64,000 nt of DNA, from contig JAGCPH010000011.1 of NCBI GenBank assembly GCA_017645275.1, forward strand, positions 1 to 64,000. Direction: 5' to 3'. The first letter of the stretch is position 1. Each line of letters starts with the position of its first letter. Made by a program: the position numbers and the translations under genes. Under the pieces are notes generated by a model. The model saw only the letters and a list, made by a program, of their open reading frames with translations, did not search any database and had not been told where the DNA came from. Source of the stretch: Bacteroidales bacterium. GTDB lineage: Bacteria > Bacteroidota > Bacteroidia > Bacteroidales > F082. Below are positions 22,190 to 31,021 of the stretch, piece after piece.

Positions 22190-23698
22190 ATGAAGACACA
22201 TTATATCTCAACAGAAACCCTCACATTTGAGGAAGTAAACCGTATCATCAACGAGCATTACAAACTCGCCCTCTCGGACGACGCCAAACAGCGCATCCAG
22301 AAATGCCGCGACTATCTCGACAAGAAGATGGAGAACCAGAAGACTCCGATTTACGGTGTCACAACCGGTTTTGGCTCGCTATGCAACGTCAACATCTCGA
22401 AGCAGGACCTCAGCACTCTCCAGAAAAACCTGGTGATGTCGCACGCTTGCGGCACCGGTGACCTCGTCCCGGAAGAGATTATCCGCATCATGCTCCTGCT
22501 GAAGATTCAGAACATGTCATACGGCAACTCAGGCGTGCAACTCGTTACAGTCCAGCGACTTATCGACTTCTTCAACAACGACGTTCTGCCTGTCGTCTAT
22601 GACGAGGGCTCACTCGGCGCTTCAGGCGACCTCGCACCTCTCGCCAACCTCATGCTGCCATTGCTCGGCCTCGGTGAGGTGCATTACAAAGGCGAGATCC
22701 GTCCGGCTGCTGAAGTCAGCAAGATCTTCGGTTGGGAGCCTATCACCCTTCAGTCGAAGGAAGGACTGGCACTGCTCAACGGCACACAGTTCATGTGCTC
22801 ATACGGCACCTACGTGTTGCTCAAGGCGTTCCGTCTGCAGTACCTCGCCGATATGATTGGCGCTGTCTCTTTGGACGCTTTCGACGGCCGCATTGAGCCG
22901 TTCTATGACCAGATTCATCAGATCCGTCACCACAGAGGTCAGATTGTGACCGCTGAGCGTTTCCGCAACTTCCTGAAAGGCAGCGAGATGATCGCCCGCG
23001 AGAAACAGCATGTGCAGGACCCGTATTCATTCCGTTGCATCCCGCAGGTGCACGGTGCTTCGAAAGACGCCATCGCCTACGTGTCGCAGATTCTCGGTGA
23101 GGAAATCAACGCCGTTACCGATAACCCGACAGTGTTCCCTGATGAGGACATGGTCATCTCGGCAGGTAACTTCCACGGACAGCCTCTGGCATTGAGCCTC
23201 GACTTCCTGGCTATCGCCATGGCAGAACTCGGCAATATCTCTGAACGCAGAACATACCAGCTCATCGCAGGCAAACGCGGTCTCCCGTCGTTCCTCGTCG
23301 CTGAGCCAGGATTGAACTCAGGGTTCATGATTCCACAGTATGCCGCAGCAGCCATCGTGAGCCAGAACAAGCAGCTCTGCACGCCTGCATCTGTCGACAG
23401 CATCGAGTCGTCGCAGGGTCAGGAAGACCACGTGAGTATGGGTGCCAACGCAGCCACCAAGGCATTGCGCGTCGCCAACAACCTCGAGCGTATCCTCGCC
23501 ATCGAGCTCTTCAACGCAGCCCAGGCACTCGACTTCCGCAAACCTGTCAAATCGTCAGCATTCATTGAGAACTTCGTCGCCGAATACCGCAAGAAAGTGG
23601 AGTTCGTGAAAGTCGACAAGGTGATGTACACCGAAATCGCCAAATCAGTGAAGTTCCTGCAGGATTACGACCTCGGCGAGAAGATTTTTGAGAAATAA
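22190..23698 (+). CDS. hutH: Histidine ammonia-lyase
   Basis: A 502-residue aromatic amino acid lyase that converts histidine to urocanate and ammonia. The MIO cofactor precursor triad Ala144-Ser145-Gly146 is in GSLGASGDLAPLANL, and other family segments are YGVTTGFGSLCNV, LLNGTQFMCSYG and SSQGQEDHVSMGANAA. Length is typical. The rest of the hut pathway (urocanase, imidazolonepropionase, formiminotransferase) is not in this window. It follows hisS by 6 bases and is followed by two small membrane protein genes and a kinase-like gene on the same strand, probably one transcript. Confidence 0.93.
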   Translation: MKTHYISTETLTFEEVNRIINEHYKLALSDDAKQRIQKCRDYLDKKMENQKTPIYGVTTGFGSLCNVNISKQDLSTLQKNLVMSHACGTGDLVPEEIIRIMLLLKIQNMSYGNSGVQLVTVQRLIDFFNNDVLPVVYDEGSLGASGDLAPLANLMLPLLGLGEVHYKGEIRPAAEVSKIFGWEPITLQSKEGLALLNGTQFMCSYGTYVLLKAFRLQYLADMIGAVSLDAFDGRIEPFYDQIHQIRHHRGQIVTAERFRNFLKGSEMIAREKQHVQDPYSFRCIPQVHGASKDAIAYVSQILGEEINAVTDNPTVFPDEDMVISAGNFHGQPLALSLDFLAIAMAELGNISERRTYQLIAGKRGLPSFLVAEPGLNSGFMIPQYAAAAIVSQNKQLCTPASVDSIESSQGQEDHVSMGANAATKALRVANNLERILAIELFNAAQALDFRKPVKSSAFIENFVAEYRKKVEFVKVDKVMYTEIAKSVKFLQDYDLGEKIFEK

Positions 23699-23713
23699 AA
23701 AATACACATAAAT

Positions 23714-24208
23714 ATGGAAGACTTCACTGAAAATCAGCAGTTTAACGAGTTTGAAAACCCAGCCCCGAAGCGACCCAACGGTCTCACCGTGGCCTGCGTG
23801 CTCTCGTTTATCAGCGCTGGATGGTTCGCTCTGGGTAATCTGATAACATTCTTGTCGTACAATGTCATGAAATCGTTGACAACCGATGAGAATTATCTGG
23901 AGATGATGGAGAAATTCGCGCCTGATATGGACGAGTTTGAGGCCGCCATGGAGGCTCAGTTCGCCGTCAGTCGCGTGAGCTATCTTCTCCAAGCCTTACT
24001 GTATATTGGCTCATTCATCGGAGTGCTTTACATGTGGCGACTGCAGAAGAAAGGCTTCCATATCTATGCCATCTCGCAGCTTCTGCTGCTCATCGTGACA
24101 GCGGTGTTCGTCACCAGTGTCACCGGCGCCTCTATTTGGGGCTCCGTCATTTTGACAGCCATCTGGATAGGAATCTATTACATCTATTACAGGAAAACCT
24201 TGCAATAA
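23714..24208 (+). CDS. Small membrane protein, unknown function
   Basis: A 164-residue protein with an acidic, proline-containing N-terminal tail (MEDFTENQQFNEFENPAPKR) and four predicted membrane helices (VACVLSFISAGWFALGNLI, YLLQALLYIGSFIGVLYMW, ISQLLLLIVTAVFVTSV, SVILTAIWIGIYYIYY). The layout is like small DUF-type four-helix membrane proteins of Bacteroidota; no function can be given. The stop codon overlaps the start of the next gene (TAATG), so the two are coupled. It lies 15 bases after hutH. Confidence 0.6.
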   Translation: MEDFTENQQFNEFENPAPKRPNGLTVACVLSFISAGWFALGNLITFLSYNVMKSLTTDENYLEMMEKFAPDMDEFEAAMEAQFAVSRVSYLLQALLYIGSFIGVLYMWRLQKKGFHIYAISQLLLLIVTAVFVTSVTGASIWGSVILTAIWIGIYYIYYRKTLQ

Positions 24209-24702
24209 TGGACGAGAAGCAGGTCATAAAGGATCTTCCGAATCTTTTCAAGGAGCGCAAGCACGTCACGCTGGGCATGAAGCTGGTGTGTGCCTTTGCG
24301 ATAACCTATTATATATTGTATTTCGGCCTTATGACCTACTTTGTCTTCAACTTCAACAGCGTTTACGACAAGGTCTATTTCGGCGACGAGCTCAACGATA
24401 TGGTGATGGACAATTATTACGAGCTTTTCATCGCGCGTTGGGTGCTTCAGGCCCTCATCATTACGAGTCTTTTTCTCGTCTTTTTCAAAAAAAGATGGGG
24501 TAAATTCCTCTTCATGGTTTTCACCATCATGCTTGTCGCGATACAATACCAGACGATTTATCCTCCGGCGTGGCTTATCTACATCCTAGAAATCGTGATA
24601 TTGCTCCTCATTGCGCCACTGAGGGTCGTCTCGAAGTTCACCGAGAGAATTCAGATTGAGACACAGAAAATTAATCCTTTTAAAGATAAAGACAAAAAAT
24701 GA
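24208..24702 (+). CDS. Small membrane protein, unknown function
   Basis: A 164-residue protein with a charged N terminus (MDEKQVIKDLPNLFKERKH) and four predicted helices (LVCAFAITYYILYFGLMTYFV, WVLQALIITSLFLVFF, FLFMVFTIMLVAIQYQ, WLIYILEIVILLLIAPL), then a charged tail ending KDKDKK. The start is the ATG at 24208, overlapping the previous stop. The same size and helix layout as the preceding protein suggests a heteromeric pair or distant paralogues. It overlaps the following kinase-like gene by four bases (ATGA). Confidence 0.6.
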   Translation: MDEKQVIKDLPNLFKERKHVTLGMKLVCAFAITYYILYFGLMTYFVFNFNSVYDKVYFGDELNDMVMDNYYELFIARWVLQALIITSLFLVFFKKRWGKFLFMVFTIMLVAIQYQTIYPPAWLIYILEIVILLLIAPLRVVSKFTERIQIETQKINPFKDKDKK

Positions 24703-25436
24703 ACCATATCACATTGTCGGGAGAGCTTGGCAGCGGCAAGAGCACCGTGGCCAACTATTTGATCAGCAAGATGCCTTTCAGAATCGTGTCGGCAGGACTT
24801 CTGTTCCGTCAGCTTGCCGCCAAACACGGCATGTCGGCCAAGGAATTCAATGAGTTTATCGAATCAGACCCCCAATACGACCATTACGTCGACGACACTA
24901 TGGCCGAGCTGGGTCGCACCGACGAGAAAATCATCTTCGACTCTCGTATGGCATGGCATTTTGTGCCTCAGTCGTTTAAAATTTATCTCTATGTCGACGT
25001 CGACACCGCCACCGAGCGTATCTTCAACGACAAAGGTCGAGTGAGTGAGTCGTATTCCGACAAGGAGACGGCACGCCAGGAGATCATCGACCGCCGCAAG
25101 AGCGAGCTGCTGCGCTACCAGAATTTCTACCACTGCAACCTCGACGACTATAGCAACTATGACCTTATCGTCGACACCAGCCATGCCACCCGTGATGAGG
25201 TTAACGAATTGGTTTACAATAGTTTCAAGGCTTTTGAAGAAGAAAAAGAATACACCAAGATATGGCTTTCACCCAAGTCATTAATATTAATAGGTGACGA
25301 GCCTGACGACACCGGTGAGCCACTCGTTATCAACAAAAAAGATGGCAAGTTTGTCGTCGAAAAGGGCTTTTCGAAAGTCAAAAATGCCCTCCAAAATCGC
25401 AAAAGCCTTGTAGCTGTTGACTTTGTGAAGTGTTGA
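24699..25436 (+). CDS. Cytidylate kinase-like P-loop protein
   Basis: A 245-residue P-loop nucleotide kinase. The N terminus ITLSGELGSGKSTVANYLISK carries Walker A (GELGSGKS); ELGRTDEKIIFDSRMAWHFVP and IYLYVDVDTATERIF follow the CMP kinase-like family, with a lid-like stretch DRRKSELLRYQNFY. This is the divergent cytidylate kinase-like group rather than canonical Cmk, and a C-terminal extension of about 60 residues (from about residue 180) is not part of the kinase core. Substrate unknown. It ends the hisS-hutH transcript, overlapping the membrane protein gene by four bases. Confidence 0.7.
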   Translation: MNHITLSGELGSGKSTVANYLISKMPFRIVSAGLLFRQLAAKHGMSAKEFNEFIESDPQYDHYVDDTMAELGRTDEKIIFDSRMAWHFVPQSFKIYLYVDVDTATERIFNDKGRVSESYSDKETARQEIIDRRKSELLRYQNFYHCNLDDYSNYDLIVDTSHATRDEVNELVYNSFKAFEEEKEYTKIWLSPKSLILIGDEPDDTGEPLVINKKDGKFVVEKGFSKVKNALQNRKSLVAVDFVKC

Positions 25437-25490
25437 TAATTTTGTTAATAAAAAGATGAAAATTTGTTAATCCAAACGAAAAGTTTTATA

Positions 25491-25498
25491 TAACTTTG
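25491..25498 (+). promoter_or_regulatory. Bacteroidota -7 promoter element for nrdD
   Basis: TAACTTTG followed by CA, 108 bases before the nrdD start. A short leader frame (25501-25527) lies just behind it. No riboswitch or NrdR box could be recognised in the leader. Confidence 0.55.
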
Positions 25499-25606
25499 CA
25501 ATGGAAATTTTAGTAAAAATAAGCTAAAAAATCGACAGTGACCATAGTTGATAATCATAGGATTTACTAAAAACGAGCAAAATTATTATATAAAACTTAC
25601 AGTAGT

Positions 25607-27697
25607 ATGGAGTTTAACCAAGTCTTTATCATTAAGAGAAATGGTAAGCGCGAGCCTTTCTCAGTCGACAAGATTAAAAATGCAATTCAGAAAGCCTTCT
25701 TGAGCGTCGGAAGCTTTGCACCGCAGGAGGTTCTCACCAACATCATGAGCCGTGTCAGCATCCACGACGGAATCTCGGTCGAAGAGATTCAGAACCAGGT
25801 GGAGAATGCTCTCATGGCCGAACGTTATTACAATGTCGCCAAGTCGTATATCCTTTATCGCCAGCGTCATTACGAAGACCGTGAGGTGAAGGACAAACTC
25901 GACTTCCTCATCAACTATTGCAACGCCCAGAACGCCGCGACGGGCAGCAAGTACGATGCCAACGCTAACGTCGAGAAGAAAAACATCGCCACCCTCATCG
26001 GCGAGCTTCCTAAATCCAACTTCATACGCCTCAACCGCCGTATGCTCTGCGACAAGATCAAAGACATGTACGGCAAGGAAGTGGCCGACAAATACATAGA
26101 GCTGCTCAACCATCATTTTATCTACAAAAACGATGAGACGAGCATCGCCAACTACTGCGCCTCAATCACCATGTACCCTTGGCTCCTCGAAGGCACCAAG
26201 TCTATCGGAGGCAACGCCACACGCCCGACCAACCTTAAGTCGTTCTGCGGCGGCTTCATCAACATGGTGTTTATGGTGTCGTCGATGCTGAGCGGCGCCT
26301 GCGCCACACCGGAATTCCTGATGTATCTTAACTATTTCATACAGATGGAATACGGTAAAGACTACTATCTTCGCGCTAACGAAGTGGTCGACCTCTCGAC
26401 ACGCAAACGCACCCTCGACAAGGTCATCACCGACTGCTTCGAACAGATAGTGTACTCCATCAACCAGCCCACCGGCGCACGTAACTACCAGTCGGTGTTC
26501 TGGAACATCTCATACTACGACAAGTATTATTTCAAGAGCCTCTTCGGCAACTTCTACTTCCCGGACGGCAGCCAGCCTGACTGGGACTCGCTCAACTGGC
26601 TCCAGAAACGCTTCATGAAATGGTTCAACGCCGAACGTCTTAAGACCGTCTTGACATTCCCGGTCGAGACCATGGCTCTCCTTTCGGAAAATGGCGACAT
26701 AGCCGACAAGGAATATGCCGACTTCACCGCTGAGATGTACGCCGAAGGCCACTCGTTCTTCACCTACGTCAGCGACAGCCCTGACTCATTGAGCTCCTGC
26801 TGCCGTCTCCGTAACGAGATACAGGACAACGAGTTCAGCTACACACTGGGCGCTGGCGGCGTGTCGACAGGCTCAAAGAGCGTTCTCACCATCAACATGA
26901 ACCGCTGCATCCAGTACGAAGAGCAGAACCGCCTGCCGTTCCTCAGCTTCGTCGAGGAAGTTATCGACCTCATGCACAAGGTGCAGATGGCCTACGACAG
27001 CAACCTCCGTTACCTCCGCGACAAAGGCATGCTCCCATTGTTCGATGCAGGCTACATCGCAATCGACCGCCAGTACCTCACAATAGGCGTAAACGGTATC
27101 GTCGAAGCTGCAGAGTTCAAAGGCCTCGAGATCAGCGACAACCCTGAGTATCAGCACTTTGTGGAACAGATCCTCAGCCTCGTCGAGAAGTATAACAAAC
27201 AGTACAAGAAACCTGGCCTGATGTTCAACTGCGAGATGATTCCTGCAGAAAACGTCGGTGTGAAACACGCAAAATGGGACAAGGAAGACGGCTACAAGGT
27301 GCCTCGTGACTGCTACAACAGCTACTTCTATGTGGTTGAAAACCAGAACACTAACGTGCTCGACAAGTTCAAACTGCATGGTCGTCGTTACATCCAGCAC
27401 CTCACAGGCGGCTCGGCACTGCACTGCAACCTCGAGGAACACCTCACACAAGACCAGTACCGTCAGCTGCTGAAGGTCGCCTCGGTGGAAGGCTGCAACT
27501 ACTTCACATTCAACATCCCTAACACAGTGTGCAACGACTGCGGACATATCGACAAGCGTTACCTCAAGAAATGCCCTAAGTGCGGCAGCGAGAACCTCGA
27601 CTACCTCACACGCGTCATCGGATACATGAAACGCGTCAGCAACTTCTCACAGGCACGCCAGGTGGAAGCAGGTAAACGTTACTACGCCAAATTCTAA
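25607..27697 (+). CDS. nrdD: Anaerobic ribonucleoside-triphosphate reductase
   Basis: A 696-residue class III ribonucleotide reductase, which makes deoxynucleotides from ribonucleoside triphosphates without oxygen. It has an N-terminal ATP-cone (VFIIKRNGKREPFSVDKIKNAI, about residues 1-95), the glycyl radical enzyme core, a C-terminal zinc site with four cysteines (642, 645, 656, 659 in CNDCG...CPKCG) and the radical-site loop RVIGYM with Gly672. The ATP-cone provides allosteric control by ATP/dATP. Its activase gene nrdG starts 9 bases later. The presence of this enzyme fits an anaerobic organism. Confidence 0.95.
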   Translation: MEFNQVFIIKRNGKREPFSVDKIKNAIQKAFLSVGSFAPQEVLTNIMSRVSIHDGISVEEIQNQVENALMAERYYNVAKSYILYRQRHYEDREVKDKLDFLINYCNAQNAATGSKYDANANVEKKNIATLIGELPKSNFIRLNRRMLCDKIKDMYGKEVADKYIELLNHHFIYKNDETSIANYCASITMYPWLLEGTKSIGGNATRPTNLKSFCGGFINMVFMVSSMLSGACATPEFLMYLNYFIQMEYGKDYYLRANEVVDLSTRKRTLDKVITDCFEQIVYSINQPTGARNYQSVFWNISYYDKYYFKSLFGNFYFPDGSQPDWDSLNWLQKRFMKWFNAERLKTVLTFPVETMALLSENGDIADKEYADFTAEMYAEGHSFFTYVSDSPDSLSSCCRLRNEIQDNEFSYTLGAGGVSTGSKSVLTINMNRCIQYEEQNRLPFLSFVEEVIDLMHKVQMAYDSNLRYLRDKGMLPLFDAGYIAIDRQYLTIGVNGIVEAAEFKGLEISDNPEYQHFVEQILSLVEKYNKQYKKPGLMFNCEMIPAENVGVKHAKWDKEDGYKVPRDCYNSYFYVVENQNTNVLDKFKLHGRRYIQHLTGGSALHCNLEEHLTQDQYRQLLKVASVEGCNYFTFNIPNTVCNDCGHIDKRYLKKCPKCGSENLDYLTRVIGYMKRVSNFSQARQVEAGKRYYAKF

Positions 27698-27706
27698 AAC
27701 AGGAAA

Positions 27707-28162
27707 ATGCTGAAGTACTACAACTATGACGTCGTCTTTCAGGAAGTCCCTGATGAAGTGAGTCTGGCAATAAACATCACAAACTGCCCGAATCACTGCC
27801 CCGACTGCCATAGCAAACATCTTTGGGAGAACATAGGCGAGGAACTCACAGAAGATGAACTGAACAGACTCGTTGATATCTACAGAGGCGACATCACCTG
27901 CGTGCTTATCATGGGTGGTGACGCCTCCAAAAACGAGGTCGAAACACTCGCACATTATATCAAACATAATTTGAACCTGAAAGTCGCTTGGTATTCTGGA
28001 CGTTACGACAACCCTCAGAATATCGGCGATTTTGATTATCTGAAATTCGGCCCCTATCTCAGCGACAAAGGCGGACTGAAAAACCCTGACACCAACCAGA
28101 AGTTCTATAAGGTCTTCAACGGCAAGCTGGTCGACCAGACCTACAGATTTCAAAAACACTAA
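27707..28162 (+). CDS. nrdG: Anaerobic ribonucleotide reductase activating protein
   Basis: A 151-residue radical SAM activase. The cluster motif CPNHCPDCH has cysteines 27, 31 and 34 in CxxxCxxC spacing, and GGDAS-type glycine motif follows (VLIMGGDAS). NrdG generates the glycyl radical on NrdD with SAM and an electron donor. It lies 9 bases after nrdD and 4 bases before the acyltransferase gene, so the lipid genes behind it are probably on the same transcript. Confidence 0.93.
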   Translation: MLKYYNYDVVFQEVPDEVSLAINITNCPNHCPDCHSKHLWENIGEELTEDELNRLVDIYRGDITCVLIMGGDASKNEVETLAHYIKHNLNLKVAWYSGRYDNPQNIGDFDYLKFGPYLSDKGGLKNPDTNQKFYKVFNGKLVDQTYRFQKH

Positions 28163-28166
28163 AACG

Positions 28167-28970
28167 ATGGAAGGCCAGGCAAAAACCCATATCGACATCG
28201 CCAAAGTACTGGCGTCAAAAGGCATCAAGCCGAGACGTTGGATAGTGCGCTTCCTCAACCGTCTGCTACATGTCGACGAAATCAACGAAGTCCTTGATAT
28301 CTGTGGCGATAGGGAAGGGGTGGAGTTCGCCCAAGCCGTCATGGATTACCTCAATATCACCGTCGATTTGAAAAATGCGGAGCGTATCCCCAAGGACAGC
28401 AACCCCATCATCATCGCAAACCATCCTTTAGGCGGTCCTGACGGCATGGCTCTCATAGCCGCCGTGGGCTCGGTGCGCGACGATATCCGCTTTCCCGTCA
28501 ACGACTTCCTGATGTATGTGGAGCCGCTCAAGCCTGTCTTCGTGCCTATCGACAAAGTCCACAGCAACCGTAACACCGCCGGTGGCATCAACGCCGCCTT
28601 CGCCGAAGACAACTGTCTGCTGTATTTCCCGGCAGGTCTATGCTCACGCCGCATCAAAGGCAAGATAACCGACCTCGAATGGAAGTCTACAGTGGTGAAA
28701 AAAGCCATACAGCACCACCGCGACCTCATCCCGGTGCATATCGAGGCAAAAAACCGCCGCCGTTTCTATACCATCGCCAATCTGCGTAAACGATTGGGTA
28801 TCAAGTTCAACTTCGAGATGGCACTGCTACCTAGCGAGATGTTTGCGCAACGTGGCAAGACATTCACCATGACCGTGGGCGAGCCTATCCCGTGGCAGAC
28901 CCTCGACGACGGCACCCCAGCCATCGAATGGGCAAAACGTCTGCATGACCAGATATATACCATAAAATAA
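28167..28970 (+). CDS. GlsA-like O-acyltransferase (PlsC/hemolysin-type)
   Basis: A 267-residue acyltransferase. The acceptor/catalytic motif is IIIANHPLGGPDGMAL (equivalent of HX4D) and the second block is YFPAGLCSRR. Such proteins are annotated as hemolysin-like acyltransferases. Together with the GNAT-type gene 21 bases downstream it forms the pair seen for glycine lipid synthesis in Bacteroides thetaiotaomicron, where GlsB N-acylates glycine with a 3-hydroxy fatty acid and GlsA adds the second acyl chain to that hydroxyl. The pairing, order and sizes fit, so an O-acyltransferase role is likely; the head group amino acid is not determined by sequence. Confidence 0.7.
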   Translation: MEGQAKTHIDIAKVLASKGIKPRRWIVRFLNRLLHVDEINEVLDICGDREGVEFAQAVMDYLNITVDLKNAERIPKDSNPIIIANHPLGGPDGMALIAAVGSVRDDIRFPVNDFLMYVEPLKPVFVPIDKVHSNRNTAGGINAAFAEDNCLLYFPAGLCSRRIKGKITDLEWKSTVVKKAIQHHRDLIPVHIEAKNRRRFYTIANLRKRLGIKFNFEMALLPSEMFAQRGKTFTMTVGEPIPWQTLDDGTPAIEWAKRLHDQIYTIK

Positions 28971-28991
28971 CTGTTTAAACCATTGAAAACC

Positions 28992-30032
28992 ATGGATTTA
29001 TCCTATATCATACCACCAGTGCCACGCGAGCTAATCAAAAAAGAGCTCACACGTAAGATTTTCCTTCGTAAGACAAACCACGGCAACAAGGAGATTTACA
29101 TCACCACAGCACATATCTCACCTAACATCATGCAGGAGATAGGCCGCTTGCGAGAACTCTCATTCACCATGGAAGGCGGCGGCACCGGCAAGTCTGTCGA
29201 CATCGACGAGTTCGACACCCTGCCCGAACCATATTGCTTCAAACAGCTTTTCGTGTGGGACCCCGAAAACGAGGAGATAGTGGGCGGCTACCGTTTCATC
29301 CATGGCTCCAACATGTATCGTTCCGTCGATGGCTCAATCTATACCCCGACTGCGGAGTTGTTCCATTTTACTGATGAATTCATCAGAAAATACCTGCCAT
29401 ACACCCTCGAGCTCGGTCGTTCGTTTGTGCAGCCTGCCTACCAGCCAGGCACCGACATCCGCAAAGGCATGTACTCGCTCGACAACCTCTGGGACGGCCT
29501 CGGCACACTGTCGCTGGAGATACACCGCACACGCTATTTCTTCGGCAAGATAACGATGTATCCGCAGATGAACCGCCAGGCAAAAGACATGATTCTCTAT
29601 TTCTATCAGAAACATTTTCCTGACAAAGACGGACTGGTATGGCCTAACGAGCCTATGAATATTGAGATGGACTACAACAAGCTCCACGACATGTTCATCG
29701 GCCGCAACTACAAGGAAGACTACCAGATCCTGCACCGTGCCGTGCGTGAACTCGGCTCATACGTGCCACCACTCGTCAACGCTTACATGAACCTCTCGTC
29801 GACGATGAAATCGTTCGGAACAGCATACAACCACGCTTTCGGTGAGACCGATGAGACCGGCATCCTCGTGGCAGTGGCCGATATCTATCCCGACAAGGTG
29901 GAACGCCATCTGAAGTCGTATATCACCCGTAACCCATTGTTTATGAGGCGCAAATTATTTAAGATAAACAAAAAGATAAGCACCCGACGCAGAATATTTT
30001 TCAAGAAACATGATAAAAATCAGGATAAATAA
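28992..30032 (+). CDS. GlsB/OlsB-like GNAT N-acyltransferase
   Basis: A 346-residue acyl-ACP-dependent N-acyltransferase of the GNAT superfamily. Segments typical for OlsB/GlsB are IGRLRELSFTMEGGGTGKSVDIDEFD, QLFVWDPENEEIVGGYRFIHG, the strand-helix LELGRSFVQPAYQ and GLGTLSLEIHRTRYFFG. The family attaches a 3-hydroxyacyl chain to the amino group of ornithine or glycine, the first step of aminolipid formation. The ATG at 28992 is used instead of the TTG at 28983. The paralogous C-terminal half of the fused protein at 36734-38515 shares GRRREEAFRAVGEGTGKSID and IELGRSFVSVDYQ. Confidence 0.72.
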   Translation: MDLSYIIPPVPRELIKKELTRKIFLRKTNHGNKEIYITTAHISPNIMQEIGRLRELSFTMEGGGTGKSVDIDEFDTLPEPYCFKQLFVWDPENEEIVGGYRFIHGSNMYRSVDGSIYTPTAELFHFTDEFIRKYLPYTLELGRSFVQPAYQPGTDIRKGMYSLDNLWDGLGTLSLEIHRTRYFFGKITMYPQMNRQAKDMILYFYQKHFPDKDGLVWPNEPMNIEMDYNKLHDMFIGRNYKEDYQILHRAVRELGSYVPPLVNAYMNLSSTMKSFGTAYNHAFGETDETGILVAVADIYPDKVERHLKSYITRNPLFMRRKLFKINKKISTRRRIFFKKHDKNQDK

Positions 30033-30036
30033 AATT

Positions 30037-30064
30037 GTAGGGACGCATGGCTTTGCGTCCCTAC
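30037..30064. repeat. Palindromic repeat family A, intergenic
   Basis: GTAGGGACGCATGGCTTTGC plus GTCCCTAC, 28 bp, five bases after the GlsB-like stop. Confidence 0.85.
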
Positions 30065-30309
30065 ATTTCCTAAACTAAAAATATGGCTGTTTTTTGTCAT
30101 TCATTCTGATTGCAAAAATATACCATATCCCCGACATGACATCTCCCCATAATTAGTGATTTTACAAATTTTTAATACCCATTTTTAGTTATTGTTTGAC
30201 AGCATATATTATCAGCGCAATCCCTCGCTTTAGCGAGTAAATTCTTCGTGGAAGAAGGTTACGGTAGAAAAATCTGTGAAAATCTGTGCAATCTGCGAGA
30301 GACTTTTAT
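30065..30309. other. Intergenic region with small repeats, no gene seen
   Basis: About 245 bases, AT-rich. It holds a short hairpin CTCGCTTTAGCGAG (30224-30237) and a tract with 10-nt spacing of AAATCTGTG-like units (30268-30300). No conserved open frame or RNA gene is recognised. Confidence 0.5.
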
Positions 30310-30317
30310 TATCTTTG
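30310..30317 (+). promoter_or_regulatory. Bacteroidota -7 promoter element
   Basis: TATCTTTG followed by CA, 20 bases before the hemerythrin-domain gene at 30338; it lies inside the upstream in-frame extension and excludes the start at 30248. Confidence 0.65.
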
Positions 30318-30337
30318 CAAAAAAAATAATCATTGTC

Positions 30338-31018
30338 ATGAAAAACTCATATTCTGCAAATACAAAAATGGCCGACCTCATCCTCGGCAACTCCAAGCTC
30401 CTGCTGATGATTCCGCGTTTCGGCATGGATCTCGGCTTCGGCGACCATAGCATAGCGGAGGTGTGCGAGAAACATCATGTCAATCCGCAGTTTTTCCTAA
30501 TGATATGCAACGTCTACAGCAACCCCGACTACACGCCGACAGCCGACGACATCAGATCGGTCGACCATAAGGCGTTGATCAGCTATCTGTTGGAGTCGCA
30601 CAAATACTACCTCCACGAGCGTATCCCGCATATCGAAGAACACCTCAACCACATCATCGAGGCATGCATCCCGAAGTACGGCAACACTCTTCGCCGCTTC
30701 TTCGACGAATACAAAAACGAAGTTGTCGACCATTTTATCTACGAGGAGAAAAACGTGTTTCCGTACCTCCTGCAGATTGTCGAAAACAACGTCAAATCCG
30801 ACTATAAGATTAAGGTGTTCCACGAAAACCACACCAACATCGAGGATAAGCTTCTCGACCTGATGAATATCCTTATCAAATACCTTCCTGCCGACATCTT
30901 TCCAAAGGAACGTATTGAGATAGCATTGGATATCAACGAGTTATCGGAAGATCTGATGAGCCATGCCCTCATCGAGGAGCGCGTGCTTATTCCTTTTGTC
31001 AAAACTTTGGAGGCTTAA
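30338..31018 (+). CDS. Hemerythrin-domain protein, RIC/ScdA-like
   Basis: A 226-residue protein. The N-terminal 75 residues (MADLILGNSKLLLMIPRFGMDLGFGDHSIAEVCEKH) resemble the N-terminal part of RIC/YtfE/ScdA iron-sulfur repair proteins but without the usual CCGG cysteines. The C-terminal hemerythrin four-helix bundle has the di-iron ligands in LHERIPHIEEHLNH, VDHFIYEEKNVFPYL, HENHTNIEDKL and SHALIEERVLIP. Such proteins bind O2 or NO or deliver iron to damaged clusters. The ATG at 30338 is supported by the promoter element. The regulator gene starts three bases after the stop, a pairing that suggests a stress-sensing unit. Confidence 0.75.
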   Translation: MKNSYSANTKMADLILGNSKLLLMIPRFGMDLGFGDHSIAEVCEKHHVNPQFFLMICNVYSNPDYTPTADDIRSVDHKALISYLLESHKYYLHERIPHIEEHLNHIIEACIPKYGNTLRRFFDEYKNEVVDHFIYEEKNVFPYLLQIVENNVKSDYKIKVFHENHTNIEDKLLDLMNILIKYLPADIFPKERIEIALDINELSEDLMSHALIEERVLIPFVKTLEA

Positions 31019-31021
31019 ATC

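Noticed and set aside
25501..25606. Riboswitch or NrdR-controlled leader before nrdD
   Set aside because: I could not identify a conserved riboswitch core or a convincing NrdR box; only a promoter element and a 8-codon leader frame.
30037..30064. Family A palindrome as a transcription terminator
   Set aside because: The palindrome is not followed by a T-run here or at most other copies, and copies are found inside coding frames.
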